Assembly: GCF_027943255.1 (NCBI RefSeq)
Contig: NC_072892.1
Coordinates: forward strand, 159,590,792-159,654,791
Direction of reading: 5' to 3'
Source: Anastrepha obliqua
Lineage: Eukaryota > Arthropoda > Insecta > Diptera > Tephritidae
Length of the DNA stretch: 64,000 nt
Part shown: positions 10,243 to 19,879 of the stretch, one piece after another
How positions within the stretch are numbered: position 1 is the stretch's first letter
Layout: every line of letters begins with the position of its first letter
Notes under the pieces: model-generated
Told to the model about the DNA's origin: nothing
Seen by the model: the letters and a program-made list of their open reading frames with translations, nothing else
The model's database searches: none
Translations under genes and position numbers: made by a program

Positions 10243-11640
10243 TATGAGTCCATATTTTCACTCGCTCAGCTGTCGCAAGCGTTGCTGATTTTACACGTGT
10301 GCCAACACTTGACAAAGAATTCAATTACACGAACGATGATTGCAATCGCTTAGTAATTTTCGTGCAAACGCATTTGAATATCAAATAAGAATTGTGCTAC
10401 TGTGCAACTGCTAATGTCAAAGCAAACAGTTGCATTTAGCGCTAAAATATCCACACACAGCCACACGCACACTGACATGCATTACTGCAGTAAAATCTTA
10501 CATTGCAGTAGTAAAAGAAAAAATTACTTAGCATTTAACTAAAAATTGAAATTTATGGCATTTCCGCGAATTTGAGTTTTTTTACGGCTTCTATTCACTT
10601 AACATTTGATTTGCGAGCATTTCTGCATCTGAAGATAAGGGGAGGAAAAATAACTCACTTCAGCTGGGTGCACATCACAATAAAAGTTGGGCCAACTAAT
10701 TTTCCATTATTATTTCTTGTTTTTGCCGAAGAAAAGTGCACAAAGTGAGGCATTTTCTGTGGCACTGCGCGCTGCCCAATCGTTCGCTGCTCCTCTTCGT
10801 CGTGTTACCTCATCGCATTTAAATGGATTTTCTTGCGCTTGCTTCCGGCGTCACGTATCCGTAGCCTAATGAAAAATTTCCTCCAGAGATATTGCAACGT
10901 CATCGTTCAGTGGTGGTAGTAGTAGTAGGTGTTGTTGTTGTTATTGTTGGCTTCTGCTTTTGCAATTGCTCATTGCTACAACTGCAAGTTAAGACAATTT
11001 TACTTCCTATCCACGCGAAATTGCCTGCAACATCTGTATTGCACGCACACAGTGCCAGGTAGGTGAATGGGTGAAGCGCCTCAAGGTAGTACGGGTGTGG
11101 TTGGCAGTTTGGAATTGGCAGTAAAAGTGCAGTCAAGTTTACAGTGATTGCTTGGTTAAGGGCAGATCGGCGGTGGGGGTGGCAACCTTTCGCTATGGTA
11201 CCATAAAAAATTTCATGTTTTCATTTTTATTTATTGTGCGCTGTCAGCATTTCTTCAATGTTTGCTTGTTGTAGTTGTTGTCTTTTTATATTACTATTTT
11301 TCTTGTTGATCGGGCGCGAGTGGTTGATAAATTACATAACTTTGTGTGGGTGTCGTCGAGTGGTGTGTGCTTGTAGATGCGCATACACGCACACATATGA
11401 AGACTCGCATGCTTGTGTGTATGTATGTTGGAGGAAGGAAAATGTCACATTTGGCAGTTGTTTTTGCATAAAAAATAATCGCTTTATTTTCTTATTGACT
11501 TATTTACATCACTCAAATTACTTTGTATGTAAGCGGGTTTACGGCCTATTTATCCATATCCAACATGCAGTAAAAAGTTGATTCTCTATCCTTTGTGAAA
11601 TTCATAATTTGATAATTAAAATTATTCGTGTTGATATGAT
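10243..11640. other. Spacer with trinucleotide repeats
   Basis: No gene or element recognised. It holds GTAGTAGTAG/TTGTTGTTG runs at about 10910-10945 and CA/TG-rich words at about 10455-10475 and 11345-11430. A moderately balanced stretch at about 10690-11200 has no long open frame with recognisable protein. Confidence 0.4.
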
Positions 11641-12940
11641 ATGATATGCAAGCGAAGGCGGTCAGACTTGTCACGCTGGCTCGCACTTTCGGCCTGGAGG
11701 TCAACATCGCCAAAATAAAGCAAGACCTATAATGGTTGAGGGTGTCCGGTGGAATTTGTCGAAAGCTTCAGCTACCTCGCCTGGAAACCCAACGTAGAGT
11801 TTCTCTTGCGAGCAAGTGCTACTGTGGACTAAGGAGGTAACTGAGTAGTAAAGGCCTCTCTCGACGAACAAAACTAACACTCTACAAGGTTCTCATCATG
11901 CTCGTCCTAACGGATGGCGCAGAAGCGTGGACGATGACAACATCCGAAGGAGCGACGCTTGGAGTGTTTGAGAGAAAGATTCTGCGCAAGATTTTTTGAC
12001 CTTTGCACGTTGGCAACGGAGAATATCGCAGGCGAGGGAACGATGAGCTGTAAGAGCTTTACGTCGACATAGACATAGCGCAGCGAATAAAGATCCAGCG
12101 GCTTCGTTGGGTCATGTCGTCCGAATGGATACAAACGCTCCTGATCTCAAAGTATTCGATGCGGTACCAGCTGGTGGTAGTAGAGGAAGAGGAAGGCCTC
12201 CTCTGCGTTAGAAAGATCAGGTGGAGAAGTACTTCGCTTCACTTGTTGTGTCCAACTGGCACCGGTTAGCACGAGAAAGAAACGACACGTTTTGTTAAAT
12301 TCGGCCAAACTCGCTTATTGGTTATCGCGCCAATTAAGAAGAAGAAGTTCTGCTACCTTGGCTACACTATCACGACAGATGGTGGAGAAGAAGATGAAGA
12401 TCTCAACTCCAGGCTAAACAAAGCATTCGGCATAGGGGCGAATGGATACCATGCGGTTGAGTTCGCAAATCTCCAGGCGCTCTAAGCTGGGAATATTCAG
12501 CTCGTGTGTGAAGTATGCATTGTTGTACGGAAGTCAAATATGGCCGGTCTCCAACACTATCTCACAGAGGCTACACTCTTTCGTCAACAAATGTCTCCGC
12601 ATCATCTCATCAGAATAATATTCTGGCCAAACACCATCAGCAACGATGTGCAGTGGAGATCAACGAATGAGGAGCCCATCCTGTGGCAAATCAGTGATGA
12701 TGGATAGGTCACTCACTTAGAAAACCACCAGAGAATGGCATTGCACTGAAATCCGCAAGCGAGCAGAGGTCGCGGTGAGCCAAATATTATTTGGAGAAGG
12801 TCAAAGGTGCGCAAACTAGCAGATGCTGACATTACATGGAACGGTGCAAAAACAACAGCTTAGAACCGCAGACTGTTTGTCGAGGAGCCTTGTCGAGGCT
12901 CGATGCTCCCGAGCGGAGTGGACAAGGATATAAAAAAAAT
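11641..12940 (+). mobile_element. RTE/BovB-like LINE 3' part (family RTE-B), split by an RTE-A copy
   Basis: The left part at 11641-11784 (TLARTFGLEVNIAKIK.. then FSYL) and the right part from 12348 (YLGYTITTDGGEE..LNSRLNKAFG) join across the inserted RTE-A. The right part continues with ISQRLHSFVNKCLRIIS-like protein and IFWPNTISNDVQWRSTNEEP, then a C-terminal HTLRKP..LADADITWNGAKTTA-like end. The 3' end is A-rich (ATATAAAAAAAA at about 12930). Frames are broken at several places. The C-terminal words are the same as in the minus-strand copy at 27310-27660. Confidence 0.7.
11785..12347 (+). mobile_element. RTE-A LINE, 5'-truncated copy inserted in RTE-B
   Basis: Matches the last quarter of RTE-A: QRRVSLASKCYCG-like start, LSRRTKLTLYKVLIMLVLT, GAEAWTMTTSEGATLGVFER, KILRKIF, then the RGRGRPPLR-like region. 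It ends in the shared 3' terminus GTTATCGCGCCAATTAAGAA followed by AAG repeats. Frameshifts and stops are present. It is flanked by diverged direct repeats, TTCAGCTACCTCGCCT at 11767-11782 and TTCTGCTACCTTGGCT at 12348-12363, read as the target-site duplication. Confidence 0.75.
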
Positions 12941-13270
12941 TCTTAGTTGATGTCAAATATAGCCTCGGCATACGGTGCACGCTACTCGAGTTATACGATT
13001 TCGCCTTTACATGGTTTTTAAATCACAACAAGGAGTTTTTTGTTTTTGGCATTATGCCAATAGTTATGCGTTATGGCATTTATCAGTGTAATATTGCTGA
13101 AGTACTTTTTTAAAGGCTAGTTCGAATTTACCAAACGCACCCTTTTCCAAAACGTCAGTCGCAAATATTAAAGCAGTGGAATTTTGCGTGAAGAAGAAAG
13201 TCGAAGTCATTTGTTCTGATCGAATTCTGATTACAGGTGAAAAAATGCAGTTTCGTAGTTTTTTTAAATG
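12941..13270. other. Spacer
   Basis: No gene recognised. Sequence between the RTE-B tail and an R1-type LINE fragment. Confidence 0.4.
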
Positions 13271-13830
13271 TATTTCGTAATAGTCCATCAGTGGTCTGGT
13301 TGAGTAGACTCTCTCTCGTGGGCATCAGGAGGACCTTATCGAGACTACAACGCACCGTGGCCATCTGTTGAAGCTTTTCTCGATTACTTCAGGCTCGCCA
13401 TTACATGCTCTGATTAGTCTACCACTACTTGATGTTGCCTTGCAAGGAGAAGCCTTGAAGGCTATCTGCAGGTTGAAAACAAATAGGAATTGATATAGCC
13501 CCTGCCCGGTATTGGATAACAGAGAAGGCATCAGCTTCAATCCAAAGATTCTCTCCATGCCCCTTGACTCCATGCCATCAGGACTCGTACTTGAAAAGAG
13601 ATACAATGGGCTGATGCCAGAGACACAATTTTGGTCAAACTCTGAAAATGAGCCACTCAAACACTGTTTTCGCATTTCCACTGATGGTTCCAGGAATACG
13701 GAGCACGGCGCTAGCTCTGGTGTCTACGTGGAATCCAGCGGAACAAAACTACATTTTGCTGTTGGAATGTAAGCATCTGTGTTTCAAGTGGAGGTGCATG
13801 CTGTTCAAGTCCTTCAACTTTATTAGAGAT
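13271..13830 (+). pseudogene. LINE fragment: RT C-terminal domain and RNase H start (R1/I-group)
   Basis: An SRLQRTVAIC..GAM-like sequence at about 13335 is followed by LDVALQGEALKAICRLKTNR (about 13430-13495), the usual connector after the RT thumb. Then comes ISTDGSRNTEHGASSGVYVE (about 13677-13730), the beginning of RNase H with its first acidic residue, then SSGTKLHFAVGM and a stop. VFQVEVHAVQVLQ-like protein follows in another frame to 13830. Inactive and truncated at both ends. Confidence 0.7.
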
Positions 13831-14137
13831 CTATAATGCCACGAAAAACCAAGGAAAAGAAAACAATCAGTTTGGAGAAAAATGAATTATCTGTTAGTGA
13901 CTCCGTTAGTGATGTTACACCAGCCCTACCAAAGAAAAGTAGGAGAGTCTAGCTTCACAAAGCTCAGAAGAAAAGTAAAGGCTGATTTTGATTTCTTTTT
14001 TTTGAAGTGAAAACTTCTTTAGAATCGTTGGGAGTGATTTGAGAAAAAGTGAAAAGAAAAAAGCGACACTCTTGGCTACGAATATTACATATAAACGTAG
14101 CGACGAACTAAATAACTTTTAGGCCAGCGCCGACAGC
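13831..14137. other. Spacer with one short open frame
   Basis: An ATG at 13836 opens a 38-codon lysine-rich frame (MPRKTKEKKTISLEKNELSV.., stop at 13950). Too short to judge. It could be the start of a transposon protein. Otherwise nothing seen. Confidence 0.25.
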
Positions 14138-14205
14138 ATGGCGTGATAGCCGAGCGGCTAGCAATGTGAGCTTCCGATCCAAAATTCTTGGTTCGAATCA
14201 CAAGA
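14138..14205 (+). repeat. tRNA-like sequence (SINE head or tRNA pseudogene)
   Basis: ATGGCGTGATAGCCGAGCGG begins a stretch with an A-box-like TAGCCGAGCGG at 14147-14157 and a B-box-like GGTTCGAATCA at 14190-14200. An A-rich run (AAGAAAAAAA) then follows. It differs from the head of the abundant SINE between the boxes, so it may be a second tRNA-derived family or a retroposed tRNA. No convincing 3' acceptor stem partner, hence not called a tRNA gene. Confidence 0.5.
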
Positions 14206-14244
14206 AAAAAATTTTTTTATACAGTTATTTTATTTTATTTTATG

Positions 14245-14430
14245 ATATGTTTATGAGGAGCTTTTTTTCATGGCAGAAATACACTCGGTGTTTTGCCATT
14301 GCCTGCTGAGGGGTGAGCGCTCTTAGAAAAATAGTTTTCCTTAATTTTGGTGTTTTCACCGAGATTCGAACTGACGTTCTCTCTGTGAATTCTGAATAGT
14401 AGTCACGCACCAACCCATTCGGCTACGGCA
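14245..14430 (-). mobile_element. tRNA-derived SINE, copy b (3'-truncated)
   Basis: Minus-strand head at 14430 (complement of TGCCGTAGCCGAATGGGTTG) through the B-box region and the TTTTCTAA..GCGCTCACCCCTC word to the 'atgaaaaaaagctcctcata' word at about 14250. The distal body and AT tail are missing. It lies head-in opposite to the tRNA-like head at 14138, making an inverted arrangement. Confidence 0.8.
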
Positions 14431-14563
14431 TTTGTCTAATTTTACTGATGCAAAAATGAGGAAAAATATATGAATAAAGTTTGCTTACTGTTTACACATT
14501 TTCCAAAGGTGACGGAGAACCAAAAAAAAAAGTCGATTTTCAAACAAATACGAGTGCATATGT

Positions 14564-14676
14564 GTAATTGTGTTAGAGTTTCGGTCACGACCCAGCAAAA
14601 CCTGCGTGCATATGTGTTTGTAACATTCAAAAAAATGTAATTGTGTTAGAGTTTCGGTCACGCAGGTTTTGCTGGG
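14564..14676. repeat. 26-bp direct repeat and 18-bp perfect inverted repeat
   Basis: A 26-bp sequence starting GTAATTGTGTTAGAGTTTCG is repeated perfectly at 14564-14589 and 14637-14662. Overlapping this, CCCAGCAAAACCTGCGTG at 14591-14608 has a perfect inverted partner at 14659-14676, enough for an 18-bp stem with a 50-base loop. It lies 75 bp upstream of the endonuclease ORF at 14751 and could be a terminal or subterminal structure of the same unit. Confidence 0.8.
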
Positions 14677-14750
14677 GACGCTCATAATAGCAACCGCGTG
14701 TGTATTTTTATATTCGTAAATATTTTCATTTTTAAATATTTACCGCAATT

Positions 14751-15152
14751 ATGCCGAAAAATAATACAGAAAAGTGTCGTGAATATCGACAGAAAAAAAA
14801 ATCAATAAATAGCATCACGGAATTCATTCACGAAAATTTAATAAAGTATACACCAGAAGTATCGCGGATACTTAGAAAAGATTACAATAAAGTTCCAATG
14901 ATTTTAAGTGGCGATTTTAACGTAAATTTTGCATTGGACACAGCGGTTCCTTTAATTGACGTTCTCAATACAACATTCAATTTAAAAATGTGTAACAATC
15001 GCACTGAATCGACAACACGATCAAAAACAACCATTGACGCGGTATTTCAAAGGTATGTTGACAACATCGAAACCAAAGCATTTGTATCATATTTTAGCTA
15101 TCATAAGCCACTCGTATCATTTGTTGAAATTGAAAACATTGAGGATGAATAA
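14751..15152 (+). CDS. Helentron-like protein, deletion derivative with endonuclease end
   Basis: Open for 133 codons from ATG at 14751 to TAA. The N-terminus MPKNNTEKCREYRQKKK is a basic start of the kind seen in Helitron-type proteins. After about residue 45 it reads PMILSGDFNVNFALD, the GDFN core of an apurinic-type endonuclease. Then come STTRSKTTIDAVFQRY and SYFSYHKPLVSFVEI, equivalent to the IDHV and SDH.P motifs, although the last Asp is Tyr here. The main part of the endonuclease and all of Rep and helicase are missing. Helentrons are the Helitron lineage that carries such an endonuclease; that link is knowledge, and its application here is inference. It could also be a domain from an unknown element. 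The frame is intact, which suggests recent origin or short decay time. Confidence 0.5.
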   Translation: MPKNNTEKCREYRQKKKSINSITEFIHENLIKYTPEVSRILRKDYNKVPMILSGDFNVNFALDTAVPLIDVLNTTFNLKMCNNRTESTTRSKTTIDAVFQRYVDNIETKAFVSYFSYHKPLVSFVEIENIEDE

Positions 15153-15283
15153 TAATAAAATGAAGAAAATAAAATATGAACTTTATAGCAATATTATAAT
15201 GAACCTATAATTATCCCGCTCCTAATGCTGCTTTCGTCTCATTCTCTCTCAGTTTGTTTTACGGAAGGTTTCACTTCTATCGC

Positions 15284-15298
15284 GTCTAACCGTTAGAC
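15284..15298. other. Perfect 7-bp-stem palindrome after the endonuclease ORF
   Basis: GTCTAACCGTTAGAC, followed by TGGTATTTTTTTAAG. Helitrons carry a short hairpin close to the 3' end, and Helentrons insert between T residues, so this may mark the right end of the unit that starts near 14564. This is inference from position and form. Confidence 0.45.
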
Positions 15299-15339
15299 TG
15301 GTATTTTTTTAAGTCTTAGTTCTTATAAAGGTTATTAGG

Positions 15340-16030
15340 ATTATTATTCTTATTATTAGGCTATTGCACACTGCGACCAAAATATATCTATTGTGCAAAA
15401 CCTGCTGAGGTTCCCTATATTTTAGGTTTTTTTCAAAATTTTAGCACATTCTGGGGTTTATTGTTCCATAATTTATCTGGAGGCCCGGAAATACCACCAA
15501 GACTGTTTAACCGTTTTTTGTCTGAATTTTCAGTGTCCATTTGACGCAATCGGCAGATGATGGTCTCACAGGTACCAATTTTGTTTAAGTGTTATCTCAG
15601 GCTACAGTGGCCTGTACAGTAACCAGCTAGAAATCTTAAGTTTATGCTGCTGAGTGAAAGTAGCTTATCAGAAACTCATCTGTCTTCCCTTAGAAATTGT
15701 GTCGCTGGTTGCTAATCGATAGAATTTCGACAGTGTTCAACGCATTTCTTCTCCTCCCACCACCCGAGAAGTTCATTGATGTGGCACTTTGTGAGCCCAC
15801 AGAAAGGCTCAGGACCAATTAGAGGCATGTTTGCCCCTTTTTTAGCTAGATGGTCCGCTATTTCATTTCCCTTATATCCCTCGTGTCCAGAAACCCAAAC
15901 TAATAATGAAAGTTGTTGAAGTTCGCTAACATGTTGGGAGGGTTCAGGCAGTCATGTACCATTTTTGAGGTGATTGTAGTTGATAGAAGGGCCTTCAAAG
16001 CCGCTTGACTATCTGAAGGTATGCAACTGT
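15340..16030 (-). pseudogene. LINE 3' end with RNase H (R1/I-group)
   Basis: The minus strand encodes, near 15985-16020, a SD.QAALKALLSTT-like segment. At about 15820-15900 it reads WVSGHEGYKGNEIADHLAKK, the RNase H helix with the HxxxxxNExAD signature. It then passes to PLIGPEPFCGLTKCHINELL and a C-terminal and 3' untranslated part down to about 15340. 5' truncated. It lies directly next to the Helentron-like unit. Confidence 0.75.
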
Positions 16031-16689
16031 GAGCTCCTCTTATTTTTCTGCGGGCACATTCCCTCACACTTATTTCAATGGCATGTATGTATGTATTTAT
16101 GCCTAGAAGATTGTGGGGTAGATACCCATTGGAATCGTTTTTTTGAATTTAGGCCCATTGATTCTCGCCCCTTTCTACCATCTTCTAATTTCGATCCACC
16201 AGTGCATTATTATGAAATTTATTCATATTCTGAAGTTGCTCTCAAACTCAAGTGTTTGTTGGGTATCTGCGTATATATGTATGCACTTGCGTATATCTGT
16301 TGTTAATGATGTTTTTCAGGTCATGTGCATAATAAACTGTTTTATTTTAAATGTGCAATGGCAATTTGATGATGTGTGTAATATGAGCCACTCGCCAACA
16401 AAGTGATTGGGCGCTTGTTGATGATGATGAATTATAGTTGGAGGATATACACTTGGCTTGACTGGTCTCTCAAAGGGCAAGGTGCTTCACTTAGTTATTT
16501 GGCCATCTCATAATTAATAAGTCTTACGGTACCACTATGAGGAAAAGGGAATTGAATATTGAATATTTTATTATTCTTGACTATGAGGAGTTGTGAGGGA
16601 CGACAGAGTGGATGGCTGGTTTGCATTTTACTCACAGTCATGAGGAATAAGGAAGCGAACTGCGGTTAGTGGGCAGTTTCAGCCTTCAC
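16031..16689. other. Spacer
   Basis: No gene recognised. It holds a short ATGTATGTATGTATT run at about 16083-16098. Open stretches at 15980-16400 do not resemble known protein. Confidence 0.4.
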
Positions 16690-17935
16690 CATGCCAAGGG
16701 CGACGCTTAAGAGTAATATTTATTCCGAAACCAGGCAAAGATGACTATTCCATAGCTAAACGTTTTAGACCAATCAGTTTGACATCGTTCTTGTTGAAAA
16801 GTCTAGAACGAGTGGTAGAGAAATAAATTCGAGTGCGGGTATTGCCGAAAAGTCCACTTAGTAGAAATCAACACGCTCACCAGAATGGAAAATCATCTGA
16901 ATCAACCTTACACGATCTTGTTAGCAAGATTGAAGCCGAGCAGCAAGCTGACGAGCACATAACGGACGTGTTTGTGGACGTGTAATGGGGCTTTTGATGT
17001 TGCCACTTTCGGCTCAATATGTTCCTCTGCCGAAGGACAGGAATTAATTAGACCATTATAAAATGGATACATTCCAAGCTCTTTTAGATGCTGCTAACCG
17101 CTGGTGAGAACACTGACGAACTAATCATCGCCAGGGCTAAGCAAGGATGTCCCCAAACGGGTGTTCTTTCTCCGCTGCTGTGGTGCTTCGCCGTAAACTC
17201 TCTGCTAATGGAAATGCAATAGCTCGAATTTTATGTCCAATCATATGTGAACGATGTCTGAGCGCTAACATCAGACAAATTCCTAAGAAGGCTTTGCATG
17301 AAAGTGCAGAGAATTCCGGATAAAATTGGCAACTGATGCATGAGTCAAGGTCTTTCCGTCAATCCGTAAAAAACTACCTTAGTCTTTTTCACGAGAAAAC
17401 GGAAATCGGATGGGCTTAGTCTTCCAGCACTGAAAGGTGTGACACTCAGTCTCTCTGAGAAAGTTAAATACCCAGAAGCAATCTTGTATAAGAAACTGAC
17501 TTGGGTGACACATGCGAAAACCTGCGCTCTGAAATCTGCTGTGATCCTTTGGATATACACAACACTTGCCAGACCAATCATTACTTATTCCTCTGATGTT
17601 TGGAAGTGATGGATCATGGTTTAGTCCCCACTTCGGGAACTCTACGGGTGCCATGAATACAATCTCCGGCGATACCCTAAATGCTGTGTTTGATTTGCTC
17701 CCCTTAAGATAGTGCAAGAAGCAATAAAAGCAATGTGTAGATTCCATGAAGATGGTTTCTGGCACCAAGATGCCAGTCGCCTTGCAAGTCGGCATGAAGC
17801 CGCCTTCTCGAATGATATTAGCTCCAAAGGAAGTCATGCGAAAGCAGTTATTGTATTCAAGGATGCGTTGAAGAAAATGGTTGGAATCGGGATCAGTTCC
17901 ATCGAACAATGGTTTCAGTGGCTGTTGGTTGGTTA
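16690..17935 (+). pseudogene. LINE RT domain (R1/LOA-group)
   Basis: Broken reading of a reverse transcriptase in order: VIFIPKPGKDDYSIAKRFRP and ISLTSFLLKSLERVVE (about 16710-16820); QHAHQNGKSSESTLHDLV-like; a VFVDV core at about 16975; CPQTGVLSPLLWCFAVNSLL (about 17150-17210); SLSEKVKYPEAILYKKLTWV (about 17450-17510); TLARPIITYSSDVWK; then TLNAVFDLLPLKIVQEAIKA (about 17680-17730) and FHEDGFWHQDASRLASRHEA. The YADD loop region near 17245 is decayed (YVNDV). Many frame changes. Part of a different LINE from the minus-strand copy that follows. Confidence 0.75.
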
Positions 17936-19185
17936 GAGTGGTGATTCATCCAGAATCCAACTAGCGCTTCCGCACCATTTTGTTGCCACATCCTCGTTAC
18001 CAAATTGTTTAACAGTTATTTGCAGCAGGACTATATCCAGTCTGTGCGGTTTAGGAACCTTATTAGGTTGTTGACGTCTAAGCCAGACAGCTGCTCGAGA
18101 CTCTCGAACAGCGGTTTGCCCAGGGTTGACATTCTGTCCTTCCATAGGGCAGGGCATTCACAGAGAAAATGGAAGATTATTTCTTTTTTCTCCGGTTGTT
18201 TACAACTATGACAGTATGTGTTGTGAGGGATGCCCATTTTGGCGGCTTGTTCTCCGATAGACCAGAAGCCAGTTATGACTGCCGTAAGTCTACAGGTGTC
18301 CCGTCGTTTCATGTTTATTAATGTCGACGATTGCTTGAGGTTGTAGGTGGGCCATAACGTTCTGCTGATTTTGCATTTCGTCTGGTCTCTCCATCTACAC
18401 TCTGCAATTCGAAGGTATTTTAGGGAAATTGCATTCTTGACCGCACCTACTGGGGTGAGTACTGGTACTGCAAGAGCGCTATTCATGGCAGATCCCCCTC
18501 TTGCCAGTTCATCAGCTTTTTCGTTACCTTCTATGTTCCGGTGTCCCGGGACCCAAATTAAGGTTACTCTATGGTTTTCACTCAAGTTGGTGAGGCTATT
18601 CCTACTTTGCTCCACCACTTTAGAGGTTGTTATAGTCGCATCCAGCGCCTGCAGCTTGGCTATCCGAAAGAATAGCGATATTGCCCTTGAAAGAGAAATC
18701 TGCGATTAGTAACCTACAGGCTTCCCCAATTGCTAGTACTTCCGCTTGGAAGACGCTACTGGTATTAGGGAGACGCACAGATTTTGCAATTCCAAGTCTC
18801 TGAGAATATATACCAGCTCCGACACCACAATCCATTTTACTGCCATCTGTATAGACTGTGGTATCGAAGGTGTTTAGAGAGAATCCCTTATTCCATTCTT
18901 TTTAGATGGAAATAGTGTGGCAAAATTCCTATTGAACGTTACCATCGGGACGATGTAGTCAGTCCTCACCGAGGTTAACTGAGTTTGTCGCAATAATAGA
19001 CTAGCGTGACCATAAGTTTTTTCTTTCCAGCGACTCGCTTCATTTAACCTAAATGCACTCATGGTTGCCGTCTTCTTTATATGTAGGTCTATTGGAATAA
19101 CGTGTGTCAGTGCATTGAGAGCCTCTCTAGGACATGATCTGATTGCACCGACCGTTATTGCACAGGCTGATCTTTGTATTCTGCC
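17936..19185 (-). pseudogene. LOA/R1-like LINE 3' part: RT thumb, RNase H, C-terminal knuckle
   Basis: Minus-strand protein in order: LLGRIQRSACAITVGAIRSC (about 19100-19180) and VIPIDLHIKKTATMSAFRLN (about 19030-19090). RNase H begins MDCGVGAGIYSQRLGIAKSV (18835 downward), followed by SSVFQAEVLAIGEACRLL and ILSDSQAAGAG. LIWVPGHRNIEGNEKADELA follows (about 18490-18560), after which the C-terminal domain carries the C/H knuckle YCHSCKQPEKKEIIFHFLCE (about 18160-18220). Most of the RNase H and tail lie in one 195-codon frame ending at 18031. One frame change at about 18620. 5' truncated at a junction with a Helentron fragment. The same family appears at 31524, 34797, 50070 and 58500. Confidence 0.8.
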
Positions 19186-19488
19186 GAGTAATTCAGTGGC
19201 TGTGGTGGTGTAAGTAATGGATCCAGTTTGACTTTTCCACTTGCGCAGCACAATCCAGCCGTTTCTCTTTTGAACTTTAACGCACCGCAATATCGACATA
19301 CAGTCGGCATTGGTCCAATATCTAAATTGTCATCATCACCGTAGTTCGCAGTGGGATCATATTGGAATGCCAATGATCTTCATGTGCTTACGCGTTGTCT
19401 CAATCGGGCATTTTCTCTTATTATATTTTGTCTTTCTTCGCTTAAGTTCTGTGCGGCGGCCGATGTTCGCACGTCGTTCTCGCGGCAT
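19186..19488 (-). pseudogene. Helentron/Helitron protein, N-terminal fragment
   Basis: On the minus strand an ATG at 19488 opens MPRERRANIGRRTELKRRKT, the conserved start of many insect Helitron-type proteins. After one frame change comes AFQYDPTANYGDDDNLDIGP followed by MPTVCRYCGALKFKRETAGL and CCASGKVKLDPL. This is the cysteine-containing N-terminal region (CxxC..CC) that precedes the Rep domain in these elements. It ends at PPQPLNYSAEYKDQP-like sequence around 19186, where the LOA-type LINE begins. Rep and helicase are absent. Confidence 0.75.
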
Positions 19489-19879
19489 TTTCGACTACGG
19501 ACAAACTGGTGAATTTAACCTCAAATACACGATCCACATAATTTACGAAGTTCAACTTACCACATTAAGGACAAATGCCTGCTGTTGAAGATGAATAAAA
19601 ATTTGCACAATATTAAGTTAGCGTTTGAAAGAACGTGCGCATAATAAATGTCACGTGAAATTAACTGAGCAGAGTACGTGCTATAAACCTCACGAAGCCC
19701 GGGACCTTTCCAACAAATGCAAAACCGCGGAAATCGGTTCGTGCGTTCTGGAATTATAGTGTCAGGAAGGAAAGCCCGACTTATTTTTATATTATAGATT
19801 TTCCTATATTTATGATGTGTGTCATTCGGAGACTGTTTCGACAAATGGCGCTGAAAATACATTTTTCACATCAACATCA
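19489..19879. other. Spacer
   Basis: No recognisable gene. It may include 5' flank of the Helentron fragment, read on the minus strand. Confidence 0.35.

Noticed and set aside
18347..18709. Plus-strand open frame of 120 codons
   Set aside because: Antisense shadow of the minus-strand LINE RNase H.
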